Below are positions 23,956-38,000 of a stretch of 64,000 nt of DNA, in pieces. The stretch's first letter is position 1; each line of letters opens with the position of its first letter. Below the pieces are notes generated by a model. That model was given only the letters and a program-made list of their open reading frames with translations. It searched no databases and was not told where the DNA came from. Position numbers and translations under genes: made by a program. This DNA is from Wuchereria bancrofti (taxonomy: Eukaryota > Nematoda > Chromadorea > Rhabditida > Onchocercidae): NCBI GenBank assembly GCA_005281725.1, contig SSBO01000002.1:76902-140901 (forward strand). Direction: 5' to 3'.

Positions 23956-25611
23956 ATGGCGGTTGGAAAAAACAAAAAGATGGGTAAGAAAGGTGCGAAG
24001 AAGAAGGTTGTTGATCCATTCACACGTAAGGAATGGTATGATATTAAAGCACCTTCAATGTTCAACGTGCAACATATCGGAAAGACGTTGGTGAATCGTA
24101 CGCAAGGAACAAGTAAGTTTGATATCATTGATAGCGCTTTCCTATACGAATTAGGTGAAAAGAACGAGAACTTTTTAGTTTTCTAGAAAGTGTAGAGGAA
24201 GTGATGTATTTTTGAGTTTATATGGCTTTTATTCTCTTAGAACAGTTTTGGTAGTAATGAAAACGGATCGTTGCCTGTTAACATGATTTCCTAATAAGAT
24301 CTACTTCATAATGGTAAGATTTTTTCTCTTCCTGACTGACTCTCTAGAAAATTTTTTTTTTCTGTTTATTCATCTTTTATCTTGACCAACTGTGATAAGT
24401 GATAACTATTTTTATAAGCTGGTTCTTACACATTGTGTCTTCCGCATATTTCACTTTTAGAAAAATCAGTGTTGTTAATTAAGCCTTGCTGCATGAGTCC
24501 ATAACTTGTTATAAATTCCCTGTAGCTCTTTGCACTGAGCATCCTGTTTTCAGTTTGATTTCTGTTGTACAAGGGAAAAAAGGAACTTAGGGAAGATTTC
24601 ACTGAAAATTTTTGCATGAGTTATTAGCAAAGTATTGTAGAAATTGCGAGCGAAGGTTTAAAAGGACGTGTCTACGAAGTGTCACTTGGTGACCTAAACA
24701 ATGCTGAGTCAGAATTTCGAAAGATGCGTTTGATATGCGAAGATGTTCAGGGTCGAACTTGCCTAACCAATTTTCATGGCATGCGGCTTACACGTGACAA
24801 ACTTTGTTCCATTGTTAAGAAATGGCATGTAAGTAATATTTTGTTAATAAATTTCTCATAAAATCAATTTTTTAAATATTAAGATAGCCTAGTTTATTTT
24901 TTCTCGTAATGCATGCATGATTCGGATTTTCTATTACTTTATGTGCAGCGTTTCCATTTTAGTTAGGGTATTCTAATGTAAGCAGAGGAAATTTGATTTG
25001 TCATATTTCAGACTCTCATTGAAGCTAATGTCGCAGTCAAGACATCTGATGGTTATTTGTTACGGCTTTTCTGCATTGGCTTCACGAAGAAGAATGCGAG
25101 GCAGTTGAAGAAAACAAGTTATGCGAAGTCATCAAAAATTAGACAAATTCGTGCTAAAATGGTAGAATACATGCAAAAAGAGGTGGGCATTGTTTGATGT
25201 CAGAACACTCTTTGTTATGCGGCAACTATTTTCTTGGTATATGCTGAATGAGAATATTTATAGTAACCCTAATGAAATCTTGGAAGTGGCTCTGTTTGCC
25301 TTAGGGGTGAAAAATGTATTTCTTTTCATCATGTTGGAATATTAATTATTTAGGTACAAGGAAGTGATCTAAAGGATGTATGCCATAAACTAGTTCCGGA
25401 TTCGATTGGCAAAGATATCGAAAAGGCGTGTTCTTACATTTATCCGTTGCAAGATGTATGCATTAGGAAAGTAAAAATACTGAAAAAACCGAAGTTTGAA
25501 ATTGGACGCCTTATGGAGATGCACACAGATGTTAGTACATTTACGAGTGCTGAAGGTGAAAAAATAGAAAGACCGGACGACTACGAACCTCCCGTACAAG
25601 AATCCGTATAA
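23956..25611 (+). CDS. rps-1: 40S ribosomal protein eS1 (S3a)
   Basis: Four exons (23956-24112, 24641-24828, 25012-25182, 25354-25611) join in phase to 257 residues, the length I recall for nematode RPS-1. The protein is a core component of the small ribosomal subunit. It opens [20 protein letters not shown], the basic N-terminal tail of the family. Family-typical segments such as [43 protein letters not shown] and [12 protein letters not shown] follow, and it ends [13 protein letters not shown]. All splice sites are GT-AG. It is head-to-head with ifet-1 and tail-to-tail with the formin. Codon use is less AT-biased than in the formin next door, as expected for a highly expressed gene. I looked for intronic snoRNAs and found none I could support. 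Confidence 0.97.
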
Positions 25612-25650
25612 AGTTTTTGTTATGTTTATAATGCTATTTTCAGTTTTCGG

Positions 25651-25656
25651 AATAAA
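25651..25656 (+). terminator. polyadenylation signal AATAAA of rps-1
   Basis: A canonical AATAAA lies 40 bases after the rps-1 stop and is followed by a T-rich stretch (TCCTTTTTG), consistent with a short ribosomal-protein 3' UTR. Confidence 0.8.
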
Positions 25657-27192
25657 ATCCTTTTTGTTGAAGTTGTCACATGAGTTAATGACTTCAGTAA
25701 TTCGGCCTAAAGAATTATTGTCATTAAAAAAATTTAATTTGTCAGATGTGTTGGTGTTAGTGTAATACTTGCTGTAAGCTATACATACCATAATATATTG
25801 TGAAGCTTGAATATTAGAAAGATCGTGATATGGAGTATCATTAAAAGATGGTTTGCGACAATGTCAACAACGTATCGACTAATGAGTTACAGTTAAGAAA
25901 TCATAAATGTGAAACGTTATGCAAAATTGCACAATGAAACGTAATGGTAACTCGTTACATGATTAAGTCAAGTCTAACTCTCAGTGTTTGTGACGTGCTG
26001 TAAACGTCATCTTATTGTGTCTTGCGTTTCTCATTGTGCACAACCTGAAAGACTTGAATTTCATTATAGTAATCCTGAAAGACTTGAATATAATGGTGCA
26101 GCTAAGAAATAGCGGTGAATTTCTAGGAAAAGGAGTAGAAGTGCTATCATATAGACAGGGGAATTCGCAATTTCATATATGGGAACTTCATTCTACAAAA
26201 AAAAAAGTCAAAATTGGTTGACACTACAGAACAAACACTACGAAAGGCATAGCAAATTTTAATCAGTTGAAAGCTTTAACTTCTTGATAGATTTCACATT
26301 TTATTCAAAATTTAAAATATTTGGTCGTTATTTCGATATCAGATATATACCTATATTTGTTCACTTTATTTGTTCATTGACTTTTTCATTAATTATTATT
26401 TATCAGAAAACTTCTGAAGACATTTAAACCAATCAAAAATAACATCAATTTATAATCAATCTTGTAAACAATCACGAAAAACAGATTAAAGCAAGAATGA
26501 AATAATTTATCCATATTTATGAACTATTTATCCATGTTAAAAAAAAAATTTATGAAAGAGTTATTCCGCTAATATCAAAGTAAGAGTAAACTTAATGTTA
26601 TGATAGATAAAAGATGAATGTTATGATCTCATTTACTACTTTTCACCACATTAAATTAATTGGAATTATATACCGTATGAATTTTATACGAGTGAAAAGT
26701 TATAAATTTTAAATTTTAACTTTTATTTCTTTATGCATCACTTGAAAACTTTTACTTTTTTTTGAGGTTTTTCTTTTGCAAATGCAAAAAAAAATATTCC
26801 ATTCATTCTTACAAAAAATATAAAAGCAATAATTTTGATGATTTAGGAATATACCGGAAATGATACAATCAATCGTTCCTGATGATTTATGAGGAGCAGC
26901 AATAGGAATTATTTTACTTAGAAAATTCCTTTCCTTGGTGGAAATGACGTAAAACGTAAGATGAAATTTTTATCAGAAATTGAAATAATTTTACTTCTGG
27001 AAAATGCCACATTTAGTAAAAATACGCGAGAAATTGTGAGAGAAATTTGATCTGTTTGAAAATTTATTTTTGAAAGCATTTATCACTATGATCATAAATC
27101 ACATTCAGATTGTCTCTTTAAAAATATTTTTGGCTGAAATAGGAACAATAGGTGTTCTTATTATTTTCTTTACTTTGTATTTACTTACTTGT

Positions 27193-27312
27193 AAAATGTT
27201 TGTTTATATGAAACTAATTATATATTCAGATTTAGAAAATGTTTATTTTCAGATTATAAAAAAAAATTATAAAATGTTTGTTTATGTGAAATTAATTATA
27301 TATATTCGGATT
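27193..27312. repeat. imperfect direct duplication, unit about 41 bp
   Basis: AAAATGTTTGTTTATATGAA at 27193 and AAAATGTTTGTTTATGTGAA at 27271 start two near-identical stretches offset by 78 bp, both continuing through TTAATTATATATATTC-like sequence. Confidence 0.8.
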
Positions 27313-27583
27313 CGATAAATGAGTAATATGAAATTAAAGAAAAAAAAACTAATATTTATGTGACAGTAATAAAATGATAAAATTTTATTCAAAAATTAAT
27401 AAATAAATGAGTAAATGCAAAAATAGAAAATTAACATAATATAATTATCGGTAAAACATCGTTTTGCTTAAAACACATAATAATTGAGTGAAGGAAGAAT
27501 AAAATCAATGATAATTATCGATGGGCATTAATCATTGTCCACTTATCTCCTCCAATATTTCTATCATTGTTTCAAATAATGTG

Positions 27584-27687
27584 GCAAGATGGACAACAAG
27601 ATGGACAGAGCAAGATGGACAACAAAATGGACAGAGCAAAGTGGACAACAAAATAAACAGGGCAAAGTAGACAACAAAATGAAAACT
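27584..27687. repeat. 26-bp tandem repeat, four copies
   Basis: Four consecutive 26-bp units of the form GCAAGATGGACAACAAAATG plus GACAGA. The first two differ at one position, the last two at several. The unit is distinctly more G+C-rich than its flanks. Confidence 0.9.
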
Positions 27688-28077
27688 TCGGATCTTAGTA
27701 GACAAAAATTTTGTTTTCTTTTTCTTTCTTTTCTACTAATAATTCGAAGGATTAATTAAATAATAAGCACTGAAAGGATAAATAAGTTAACTTCAATAAG
27801 ATGAAAGAAATATTAATCAAATTGAGCAGCAATTCATTTCAATTTATCAATGATAATCATCTTGAATAAGAAGACATCATATTGATTGATTGATTGATAA
27901 TAATGAAATAATCATTAATTAATCAATGATTATAGAATTGATATGATAATAAATAATACAAAAATCGTTGAAATTATTGAACTAGAATAAGATGAAAGAT
28001 CATATAACACATATATGCTTTGTTTTACTTTTTAAATACATTTATCTTTCTTTCTTTAATATTTATATATTATTAAA

Positions 28078-29065
28078 TTATTTCCATCTTGGTTTTGATA
28101 CAGTACCAGTTTTAATTAATAAAGGTCTTGAAGCAGTGCTACAGGAATCGGTACGTTTCATTGTTCTATTATTATGCGAACTACCAGATGTTGTCGTAGC
28201 TGTTGAAGTTGACACTTGTTGACCAGATTTATTTATTCCTTTTACCGGTCGTCGTGATGTGGAAGGTGATGAACGTGATGGTATTACACGTGATAATGAT
28301 GTTGCACCAATTATTGCTACTGTTCGTTGTGGAGCTGATTTTGGACGTGTTATAACGTGACCTAATTTTGATGATGATGATGACGATGATGATGATGACG
28401 GATCATGATTTGATGAAATAGTAGAATGTGCATTATTATCATTTGATTGTAATGCACCTTTTGTTGTTACTAAATTTGATTTAGCATACGTTGATCGATA
28501 ATTTTTCCGCCAAAATGTTTGTGAATCAATATTTTGCTCATTTTGATTAGTTAATGGATGAAACATATTAGTAGTACGTGAATTTTCCGTTGTTGTTAAA
28601 TTTGACGTACACGGTATATCAGTATCTGTACTTGTAGTTGTAGTAGTAGTAGTAGTAGTAATCATTGATTTCTTTGGCATACGTATACTTGTTGTTGAAT
28701 TTTTTGTCACCATAACATTTGATAAATTATTCGTAGTAGAATTTGATTTTCGTGTTGATATATTTTTGTTAGTTTTTGTTGAAATTATTTCAGTTTTATT
28801 TGTTAAAATTTTTTCATTACGTCGTTTTATCATCATAGCTTCTTTGTTGGTAGTAGCAGAAGTAGTAGTAGTAGTAGTAGTAGTAATAGTATTAAATAAT
28901 TTACCAGATTGTATTGTTGATGATTTTGAATTGATAAGATTTTTTGATTCATTACAACATGTCTCTTCCATCATTTCAATTTTCTGATTTGTTGAATTAA
29001 CAGAAAATTGTGTAGCAAAAATTGATGATGTTGATGATGATGATTTGTTGTTATTAGATGATTGC

Positions 29066-29096
<31 letters not shown>

Positions 29097-32000
29097 CTGG
29101 CATTGATTTATGTGATGATGAAATTGTTGATAATTTATTTCGATATGATAACGAATTTCGTGATTGTTCATTGGATGTTTGAATTGATTTCATTGTTCGT
29201 ACATTACGTATTGTCTTTGATAATGGTATTTCGGTAGCTCTTTCCATTACAACTCGTTGTTTCATTTTATCATCCATTGAATAAAGTATTGTTGTAATTT
29301 TATCATTATTTTTTATATTACTTATTGAAGTATTATTGGTTGGTGTTATTTCTTCTAAATTAATACTATTTGATGGCATTCTTTTAACTTTTATCATTGT
29401 TGATGATGAATCTTCTGAAAGAAAGAATAAATTATTTTATGATTAAAGTTTAAAAATACTTCAACGTTTTAATATTATTAAAATTTTAGTATGATTAGAG
29501 TAACAATTTCATGTGATAAGTTATTGATATTTTGTTATTAATAACTTAGACAAATATTTTACTTAATGTAACAGATAAATTTATGGTAAATAAAAAAAAA
29601 AAAAAAAAAGTCATTTGAAAAAGCTCAGAAAAAAAAAATAGATCTGTACTCATTATAGTTGTGACAATTATTGTAATTAAATAATTTTATTTATTACTGT
29701 AATTAAATAATTTTGTTTATGATTTTTTTTTTTAGAACCGATTTGATAACAAATGAATAAAATATTTGTAACCTGTCGAAGTTGAAAATGTAGGCGTCAT
29801 TTCAATTAATTCATCAGGTATTTCTTTGTTGTACTAAAAAACAAATTTTTAATTCTCAAATTTGAATGATAGTTTAAAGATGAAAAAGAATTATTAAAAA
29901 AAAAAAAGAAAAAAGGATTTCTGAGTGAAGAAAATGATGATAATGATAATAAATCCTGACTTCAACATGTTGTTTTACAGCTTCCTTTTCCACTCTTTCA
30001 GCTACTTCCAAAAATTCATCCAAATTTTGACTATGTCTTATCAAATATGCATCACTTTTATTTCGTGATTGTTTTCGTAATTTCAAAATTGGTGACATAT
30101 CTCCCTTAATTTATCAGAAAATTATTAGCAGAAGAAAAAAAAATATATATAGTAGCAGTAAGTGTGTAATTACAATTGCGCCACTACTAAATTTAAAAAA
30201 AAAATGATAGAATTTGTATCAGTTTTATTTCATTGATAAATATAATTATCATTGATAAAATTCATATTAAAATATAAATGCTCTCACCTCATCAGATATA
30301 TCATCTTTTAGCTTACGAACCGTTCGATGAATAATTTTACGATCTTTTTTTTCATCATCATTTGATAATTTCATTAGCATATTTGTTGGATTCATATTTA
30401 AACGTGGTCGAGAATGACGGATATTTGAATGAGAACTGAAAATTGGCAAAATATATGTATATGGAAAATTAGTAATACATGTATTTTTTTTAACTGTCAA
30501 ATTTTTTACTTTTTTATTTTTTACTTCTTTAAACATTATTGCTTCAAAATTGATGATAGTGTTTCATAGGTAACAAAGAGAAAAAAAAAATGAATTAACA
30601 CGGTCATTTTTCATCTACTTAAACCATTACTCGATTAAAAAAATTTAAAGAAATTTTTAAATTTTAGAAAAATTTGAAAAAAAAATTTTATTTAGTTAAA
30701 CCATTACTCGATTAAAACAAAATGATAGAATTATATCAGTTTTGTAAAATTTAAAATGTATTGGCGCAAATGTTTAAGTAAATATATCAAATCAAATCAT
30801 TGCGAATATCTTAGTATTACTTAACTTTTCTAAAAATTGGTATCACAATAAAATTTCAGCTTACTTGCTTTCTAGAAGTTCTTCTAATGTTCTATTATTG
30901 TTATTATCATTATCGTTATCGTTATCATTATTGTTATTGTTTATCTTTTTTAGTAAATTAAATTTTGGGGAATTATTCGGCATCATTTTTTCCGTATTTG
31001 TTTTTTCATCCAAACGTTTTAATCGTTTTGTGCGTTTTTCATTATCCTAAATGAAAAATTAAAAAAATATGCAAAAATATAGTAATTAAAAAATTGAATT
31101 CATTAATTCATTTTCTATTTTAATAAATGAAACTACAAGAAATTTAATTGACACATAATCAAAAAGATTTATTAAATTCATTCATCTCTGAATATGCAGG
31201 ATTTCTGAGAAGTAATAATTATTATTTTTGAATCAATTAGCGAAATTTTTCGTGAAATTAAAAAATTGACAAATTTATTAAACAAACTCTTTTCTTTCAT
31301 TCAAATTCAAATTTGAGTGAAATATTTGCAAATAGAATCAAAAATATTCCCTTTACATATTTTCCTAGAATTTTTTACATAAGAATAAGTTAAATAAAAT
31401 ATGAGAATAATTAATTACTAAAAGTAAATATTATTATTAAAATAAAAATGATAATAACATACATTTAGCGCATCACGTAGTCTACAGATGAATGTTGATA
31501 ATATTTTAAAACATTCCTCAATTTTGAAATGTTTTTCATCTTCACAAAAATATACTGCCAAATAGGAAATTAATTGATCCATTTGTTCTAATTGTTCTTG
31601 CATATTTTCCATATGTTGTTGTGAATTCTTGAAATTTTGAATTTATTTAATTCTTCAGAATCATTTTTTCTCATCTAAGTTTAATTAATTTAATTTTTTC
31701 TTTCCTTTAAACTATATTAGAGTTATACCTAATGATATAATGTTCTACACTTACAAAGATAGAAATATGTAATAAATTAAATGAATTTAGTAAAATAATT
31801 TAAATATAAGATTTGTAGATAAATTTTGAAAAATATTTCCTCAAATGCTTAATGCAAGCAATTAAAGTAATAAAAATTTATTCGATCCAAATTCAAAATT
31901 TTTAATACAATTTTTATTTCAATTATCAAATCTAATAAGTGAACAAATAATGCAATTAAAAATGAAATTTAAAAAACTTTAAATTGATAATAGAAAAGAG

Positions 32001-35000
32001 ATAGAAGTTGAAACGTACCATAAAATGTTGGTTAATATTTTCAAAAAAATGAATATCAGTTCGTTTTTTTACTTCACTGCTTACGTTAATCAGTTTATCA
32101 CGAATTGTTCGAACATCATTTCGGATTGATTCCAATGATAATCTAAAAAGGTATTTTAAAATTCATTTATACCTGATCCTAATGCCAATGAACAAAAATG
32201 CATCATTGTTCAGCGCAATTTAATGAAATACAAACAATTAAAATATAAAATTTAATTTGATACAAATATGAAATTTTTATTCTAATTATATGGTTCAATA
32301 AGCAAACACATTATATAATTATTAATAAAATTTAAAAATGTAATTTGAACTTTTTACATACATATGGAAACTTCGTAGTAATTGAATTAGAATTAGAAGA
32401 GAGTCTTTTTTTTTTTAAAATAAAAATTTTATTATTCAAAATTAATGAAATCAATAATCTTACCTTGCAGCGATTGGTATTGTTAACAGTTCATTCAGTA
32501 ATTTTTCCGTGCATTCACGATCTTGCTGAAAAAAAAAAACTAACTGATAAGTTTATATTCAAAGTATTTCAAAAGTAGAAAAAGTAACTGTTAAATTATA
32601 TTCTCACGTGAAAAAAAAAAAATTACCTCTTTGAATTGTTTAAATTGCTCAACAATTTTAAATTTTTATCCAATTTTATGTGATATTTTAAAATAACTGA
32701 TAAGTTATATTTATTTAACTTGATTTTTAAAAGATAAATATATCGCTCATGAATTACATATATTATTTCATTTTATGATTTCCGATTAAAATTAACATCC
32801 GATTGAAATTAAAATCTAACCATTGCAATGAAATGTAGAAGTGTAATACTTTTTTGCGTTCCTTTTACATCCAAAATTCTCCAAAGTGAATTCAGTTTAA
32901 ATCCGGCAGCATTTCCAAATGTTGCATTTGCATTTAAAAAATTACCAATTTGTACAAGCATACAAAAAATTTTTGGCAATGCTTTGCTTTCTTTAATTTC
33001 TGAAATTTAAAAGAAAAAAAAAACAAATTATTCATCACTTTCCTTCGACATATGTAATTTTCTGAGAATTTCAATCAAATAATATAATTAATCCATCACA
33101 AATGCTTGCATAATTTGCTTTTGATTTCAAAATATTGCATTTTAATGAAAGTAACATGCATTTTTGCATGCATTTTACATCTTTAACATTTACTCAGACA
33201 ATTGACCAACTAATACATTTAATAGTCGAAAAAAAAAGTATTTCAATTAATTAAAAATACATAATTAAAATGTTTTTATTAAAGGTTTCAAATATAATTA
33301 GAAAAATCAAAGATCAAAATCCTTCACAATTTCTTTTATTTATTTAATCAGCTAAAATTAACTTACCTTTCAAATACTATACATTACTTACTTATCAATT
33401 TATACTTACATCAATTAAAATAGTAAAAACAAACCTATGCAACTGTTAATTACAGTATCAATATGAGGTAGCAAAGTTTCGAAAGCAATATCCAATTCCT
33501 CTTTTAAAATCATGCAATCTAAGATAAGCCTATAGTCTGATACAGTTAATAGATTTAAAAAGAATTGTTCTGCAATACCAAGCTGTGATTCATCACCACT
33601 AAATCCTCGTAAAATTTCAATCTGTAATAATTGCATTTAAATTTACATTTAAATTTTATTTTAGGAAAACTATCTCGTAGTTACGCGAATAAATTATCAA
33701 TTCTATTCAAACTTTAATTATAATATTCTTCTTTAATTTCACATTAAAACAGAAACATAAGTTACTTTTTTTTTCAAATCTTACAAAAATTACTATCACT
33801 TATTATTACACACTTTTTGAAAAATGTAATTTTATAAAAAAAAGAAAAATTTGAAATTATTTACCTCTTCATTATCAGGTAAAATAGCATGAAGATTATT
33901 TAATCGTTCAAGACCAAAAAATTCGCCATTTCCTTTTCGAACATTTTCAATAATTTGAAATATACCTTAAAATTAACATCCTATCTTATTTTAATTTTAA
34001 ATTATAAAACTTTTTTATAAAAAGTATTTTAACTTAGAAATAAAAAAATAGTTAATTTAAAAAAAAAAAGGAAATTAAAAGCTAAATTACCTTCTTTAAA
34101 TTGCTTTAGGAAAATGCTCACATTAAAACTTCGTTTATGTGATAATAAAGTAATTACGGCATTCTTCCGTGTATTACGTCGTTCTACGTTTAATGTATCA
34201 GTGCATGTTCTAGCAGCATTACAACTAAACATCGATTCTAATTCATCGAAATTAAGATGTAATTCTGAAAATTAAATATATCTAAAAAAAGTTAGCATGA
34301 AAAAACTTTGAAATTATTTCTTAATGAAATAATTCTAATTTAAGAAAAAGAAAAGACATTATGCAAAAATTAGAATAAAATAAAAAATAGCTAATCAAAT
34401 TGATAATAAAAAACTTTTTTTTTTTTTAATTTTGTCAGAAAAAACTAAACAAATATTGAAATATGGAAATATTATAAGAAGATAATTATGAACAGGAATT
34501 AATCCAACCAAAGTAGCCAGCAAATTTCACATTTCCATTTTTTGTCGTAAAATTTTTTTCTTTTTCTTCATATAAGGTATATTTTTAGTTTTTTAATTGT
34601 TTCTTCATTATGAACTTATGCTGAATTTTTCAGAAATTTAATTTAATAAAAGTTTTCATCGAAATGATACCATTTTCAGAGAGTCGTGCGGAAGACATCC
34701 AAACGTTGTGAATTTTTTGCATACCATCGCCAATTACCTAAAATATTTTCAAATTTTACTATTTGAAAAGATAAAGAAAAATATAGAATACTCTAAATTA
34801 TCAAATTGCATAATTTGACGAAGTTCTTTTTTCGTCTTCCTTCTATCATTTCTTTATGCAAACTTTTTTTTTCATTAAATTTTTTAAGATTTATTAAATT
34901 TTTTACGCTTATGTCTGTGAATGTTTATTAAAAATTGATGGAAGTTTTGAATAGAATTTTTTAGTCTAAAACATTTTTAAATTGGGATGGTTAAGAATTT

Positions 35001-38000
35001 CTAGGAAAAAATTCGAAATTAATAAAAATTTTACACTCTTTAAGAAGAAAAAGTCTTGAAAATTAAAAAAAAAAAATGTTGTAAAGTTTTAGTTTTCATT
35101 TTGAAATTGTAAAATTAACTTTTTCAACGGGTATTTTAGTCCATTGAATTTGTTTCATTTGTGAACCAGCTTTAGGCATAGCTTTCGGTTTTAATGCTTT
35201 CGGTATATCCAATTTTTTCTTTGGTAACAATTTGGTGCCTTTAGCATTTATTTGAAATGGTGGAGGAGGTGACGGTCCACCAATATTTTCTGATGATAGT
35301 GGCGGTGGAGGCGGTGGTGGTGGCGGTGGTGGTGGTGGCGGCGGTGGTGGTGGTGGCGGTGTTGGTGGCTGAGCTGGTGAAGATGATGAAAGTACGTTTG
35401 GTAACGTTGTACCAAGTATAGATGTTGCTGCAAAAGAAAAAAATGAAATTTTACAAAATTTACATTTGTAAATGAGAAGTTAAACTAATTAAAATTCTTA
35501 TGGAATTGAATTGAAACGATAAAATCATTTCATTCATTTATAATTTCTAAAAATTGTTGTAAAATTTCAGGTAAATGAATAAAATTGTTTAGTGTTAGAA
35601 AGGATATGAATGGATAATAATTCTTAAAAATACTACTCCTAGTAATATCTTTTTCAAAATAAACAAATTAAAAAAAAAATGCAACGAATCAATGTGCATG
35701 TAAAATTTTCAAGCTTTTTTTTTTTAAACCGGAATATTCTTCCGTATTCTTATTCCATAATAGTTATTTCTCTCAGCTATTTGACAAGAGAAAGATAGCT
35801 TAATTATACCCAAATCTCAAAAAATTTCAATGATATTTTAAATTTCAATGATATTATTAATCGATTATCTGATAGAAATGAATTTTTCTTAATGAATTAA
35901 AAATCATATTTGATCGAATATATTTGCCCATTAATTTCATCTATTAAACTGTTTCATCAATTTATTTCTCAATTGAAAAAAAAAAGGTTATGACTTGGAT
36001 TTCTCAAAAAAAAAAAAAATTGAAATAAGACAAAAAAAAATTTGTAATCTAACAAACAATGTTGTATTAATTACCTTGAATAATTTCATCCTCTTTGTCA
36101 TTAATCTTTCCTCCAATTTTTTGTTTTCTGCTTCCAATTGCCATTTCCATTATCATTTCAGCATCATTCTTTAAAAAAAAGAAAAAAAACAAAAAGTGTA
36201 ATAAAATTTTGAAACAAAACAAACAGAATTATAGTTGTTTTATTTAAAAATAACAATAAATCAGTGTTAAATTAAAAGTATTTCAGAAAAAAAAAAAAGA
36301 ATGAGATAATAGCAATAAATCAGTGTTAAATTAAAAATATTTCAATGATAAATTGATAAATCCATTTAAAAAATTAAAAAAAAAAATGTTTTTGAATAAG
36401 AATGAAATAATTTACCGGATTACATTTAAGTAATAATGCTTCGATTAATTGCTCAATATTACTAGCATTTACTGAATCGGTTTTATTTTTTAACAAATTT
36501 ATCAATTGTACAAGTGCATTATCCTTGTAGCATGAATCATCCAAAGTCTAAAATATAATTATAATAAACAGATAAAAATTAATAATATTATTGAGAAAAA
36601 AAAAATGATGGTTTATTGTTATTATAAATACTGAATCCATGGATACTGGATCAGGAATACTGGTTTATCTGAGGATTATTTTATAAATTTATGAAATGAA
36701 ATTGAAAATTGTATCCAACAAAAAAAGATCTGAATGAATGAGAAATGAAAAAAAAAGAAGGGATTTGATTTGAAAAAATTAAATCTAGTAAATGAAAAAA
36801 ATATGAATAACAGTCAGTCATCATAAATTGATAAAATGTTAATCGAAAGTTAATGATAAAATGCTAAACTGTTAAACGAATTAATTATTTAAATGAAAAA
36901 ATTGAAAAATGTTTAAATTTAAAGAACAAATTAACGCAAGAGATAGCATCTAACGATTTTTATTTTGACAACATTGCTTAATCTTACATTACACTTTAAA
37001 ATTGAACCATTTTAAATTGAATTTTATATATATTAGTGAGATATTTATAACAATATTTTAATTCACAAACTTTTTAAATAAAATTTTCCACTATTTGTTA
37101 ATTGGTGAAATTTATTTTCTTTTACACAAACAATTTCACATTTGATTAAATTTGTTAATTTAATTCTAATCAAAATATACATAGCTCAAAATTTTATAAC
37201 TGTTTTTTTTTTTTAATTTTTCTCAAACATCTTTAGACAATTGATGAAATATTTTTAATTGCAAATGTATTAATGAAGCTTAATATTAACTATTGTTTTT
37301 CTATCTATTAAATTGAATTTTTCATTTCTTTTCTTTTTTTTGAATAATTTATAAAAATACTAAAAAATTTAAATTAAAACATTTCAGTACATTATTATTC
37401 CAGGTTTGTGATGATTGAACCGTTTCTACAGAAGCCATCCGATACCTGTCGTCGTTGTCGTCGTCTTCACTTTCTTCAGTGAATGAATTTGAATCTTCAG
37501 CTTCTGCAAATGATGATGACCGAGCTGCAAAAAAAAAAAAAAAACATTTCATATTTTTAACTTTTTAAATTTTAATCATTTAAAGTGAATTTTTTTTCCT
37601 TAATTAAAATAAAAAAGGCTGAACCTTTTCTTTCTTAATTAAAATTAATTTTTTAAATTAAATGAAGAGAAAAAAGTGAAAAGAAATTTTTTTTAAAATC
37701 ACCTCTTATGCATATGTCATCATTTTGATGATGGCCTGATTGCCAGTGTTCAATTTGTTCGCTTATTTCACGATCAAATTCACCAAATGTTCCACTGCTC
37801 AACAATGCTCTGAAAAATGTTTCGAATTATTATTGTTTTTTTTCTTCTTTTTCCTTTCTAAAATTTTATCCAAATTTAGCATAAAATAATTGATAATAAT
37901 TTAATAGTAATAATAATTAATAACAATGATAATAATGATGATTAATAATAATGGCAATAATAGTAATGGTAACAATAATAATAAAATTAGTGACAATATT

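Larger units (their letters stand above)
25657..28077. other. intergenic region between convergent genes
   Basis: About 2.4 kb between the 3' ends of rps-1 and the formin gene. Base composition becomes markedly more AT-rich across this stretch. It contains a 41-bp duplication (27193-27232 and 27271-27312) and a four-copy 26-bp repeat. Scattered short open frames show no conserved content. Confidence 0.6.

Noticed and set aside
24113..25353. Intronic snoRNA in rps-1
   Set aside because: Introns contain isolated TGATG and CTGA words but no properly spaced C/D pair with a terminal stem that I could support.
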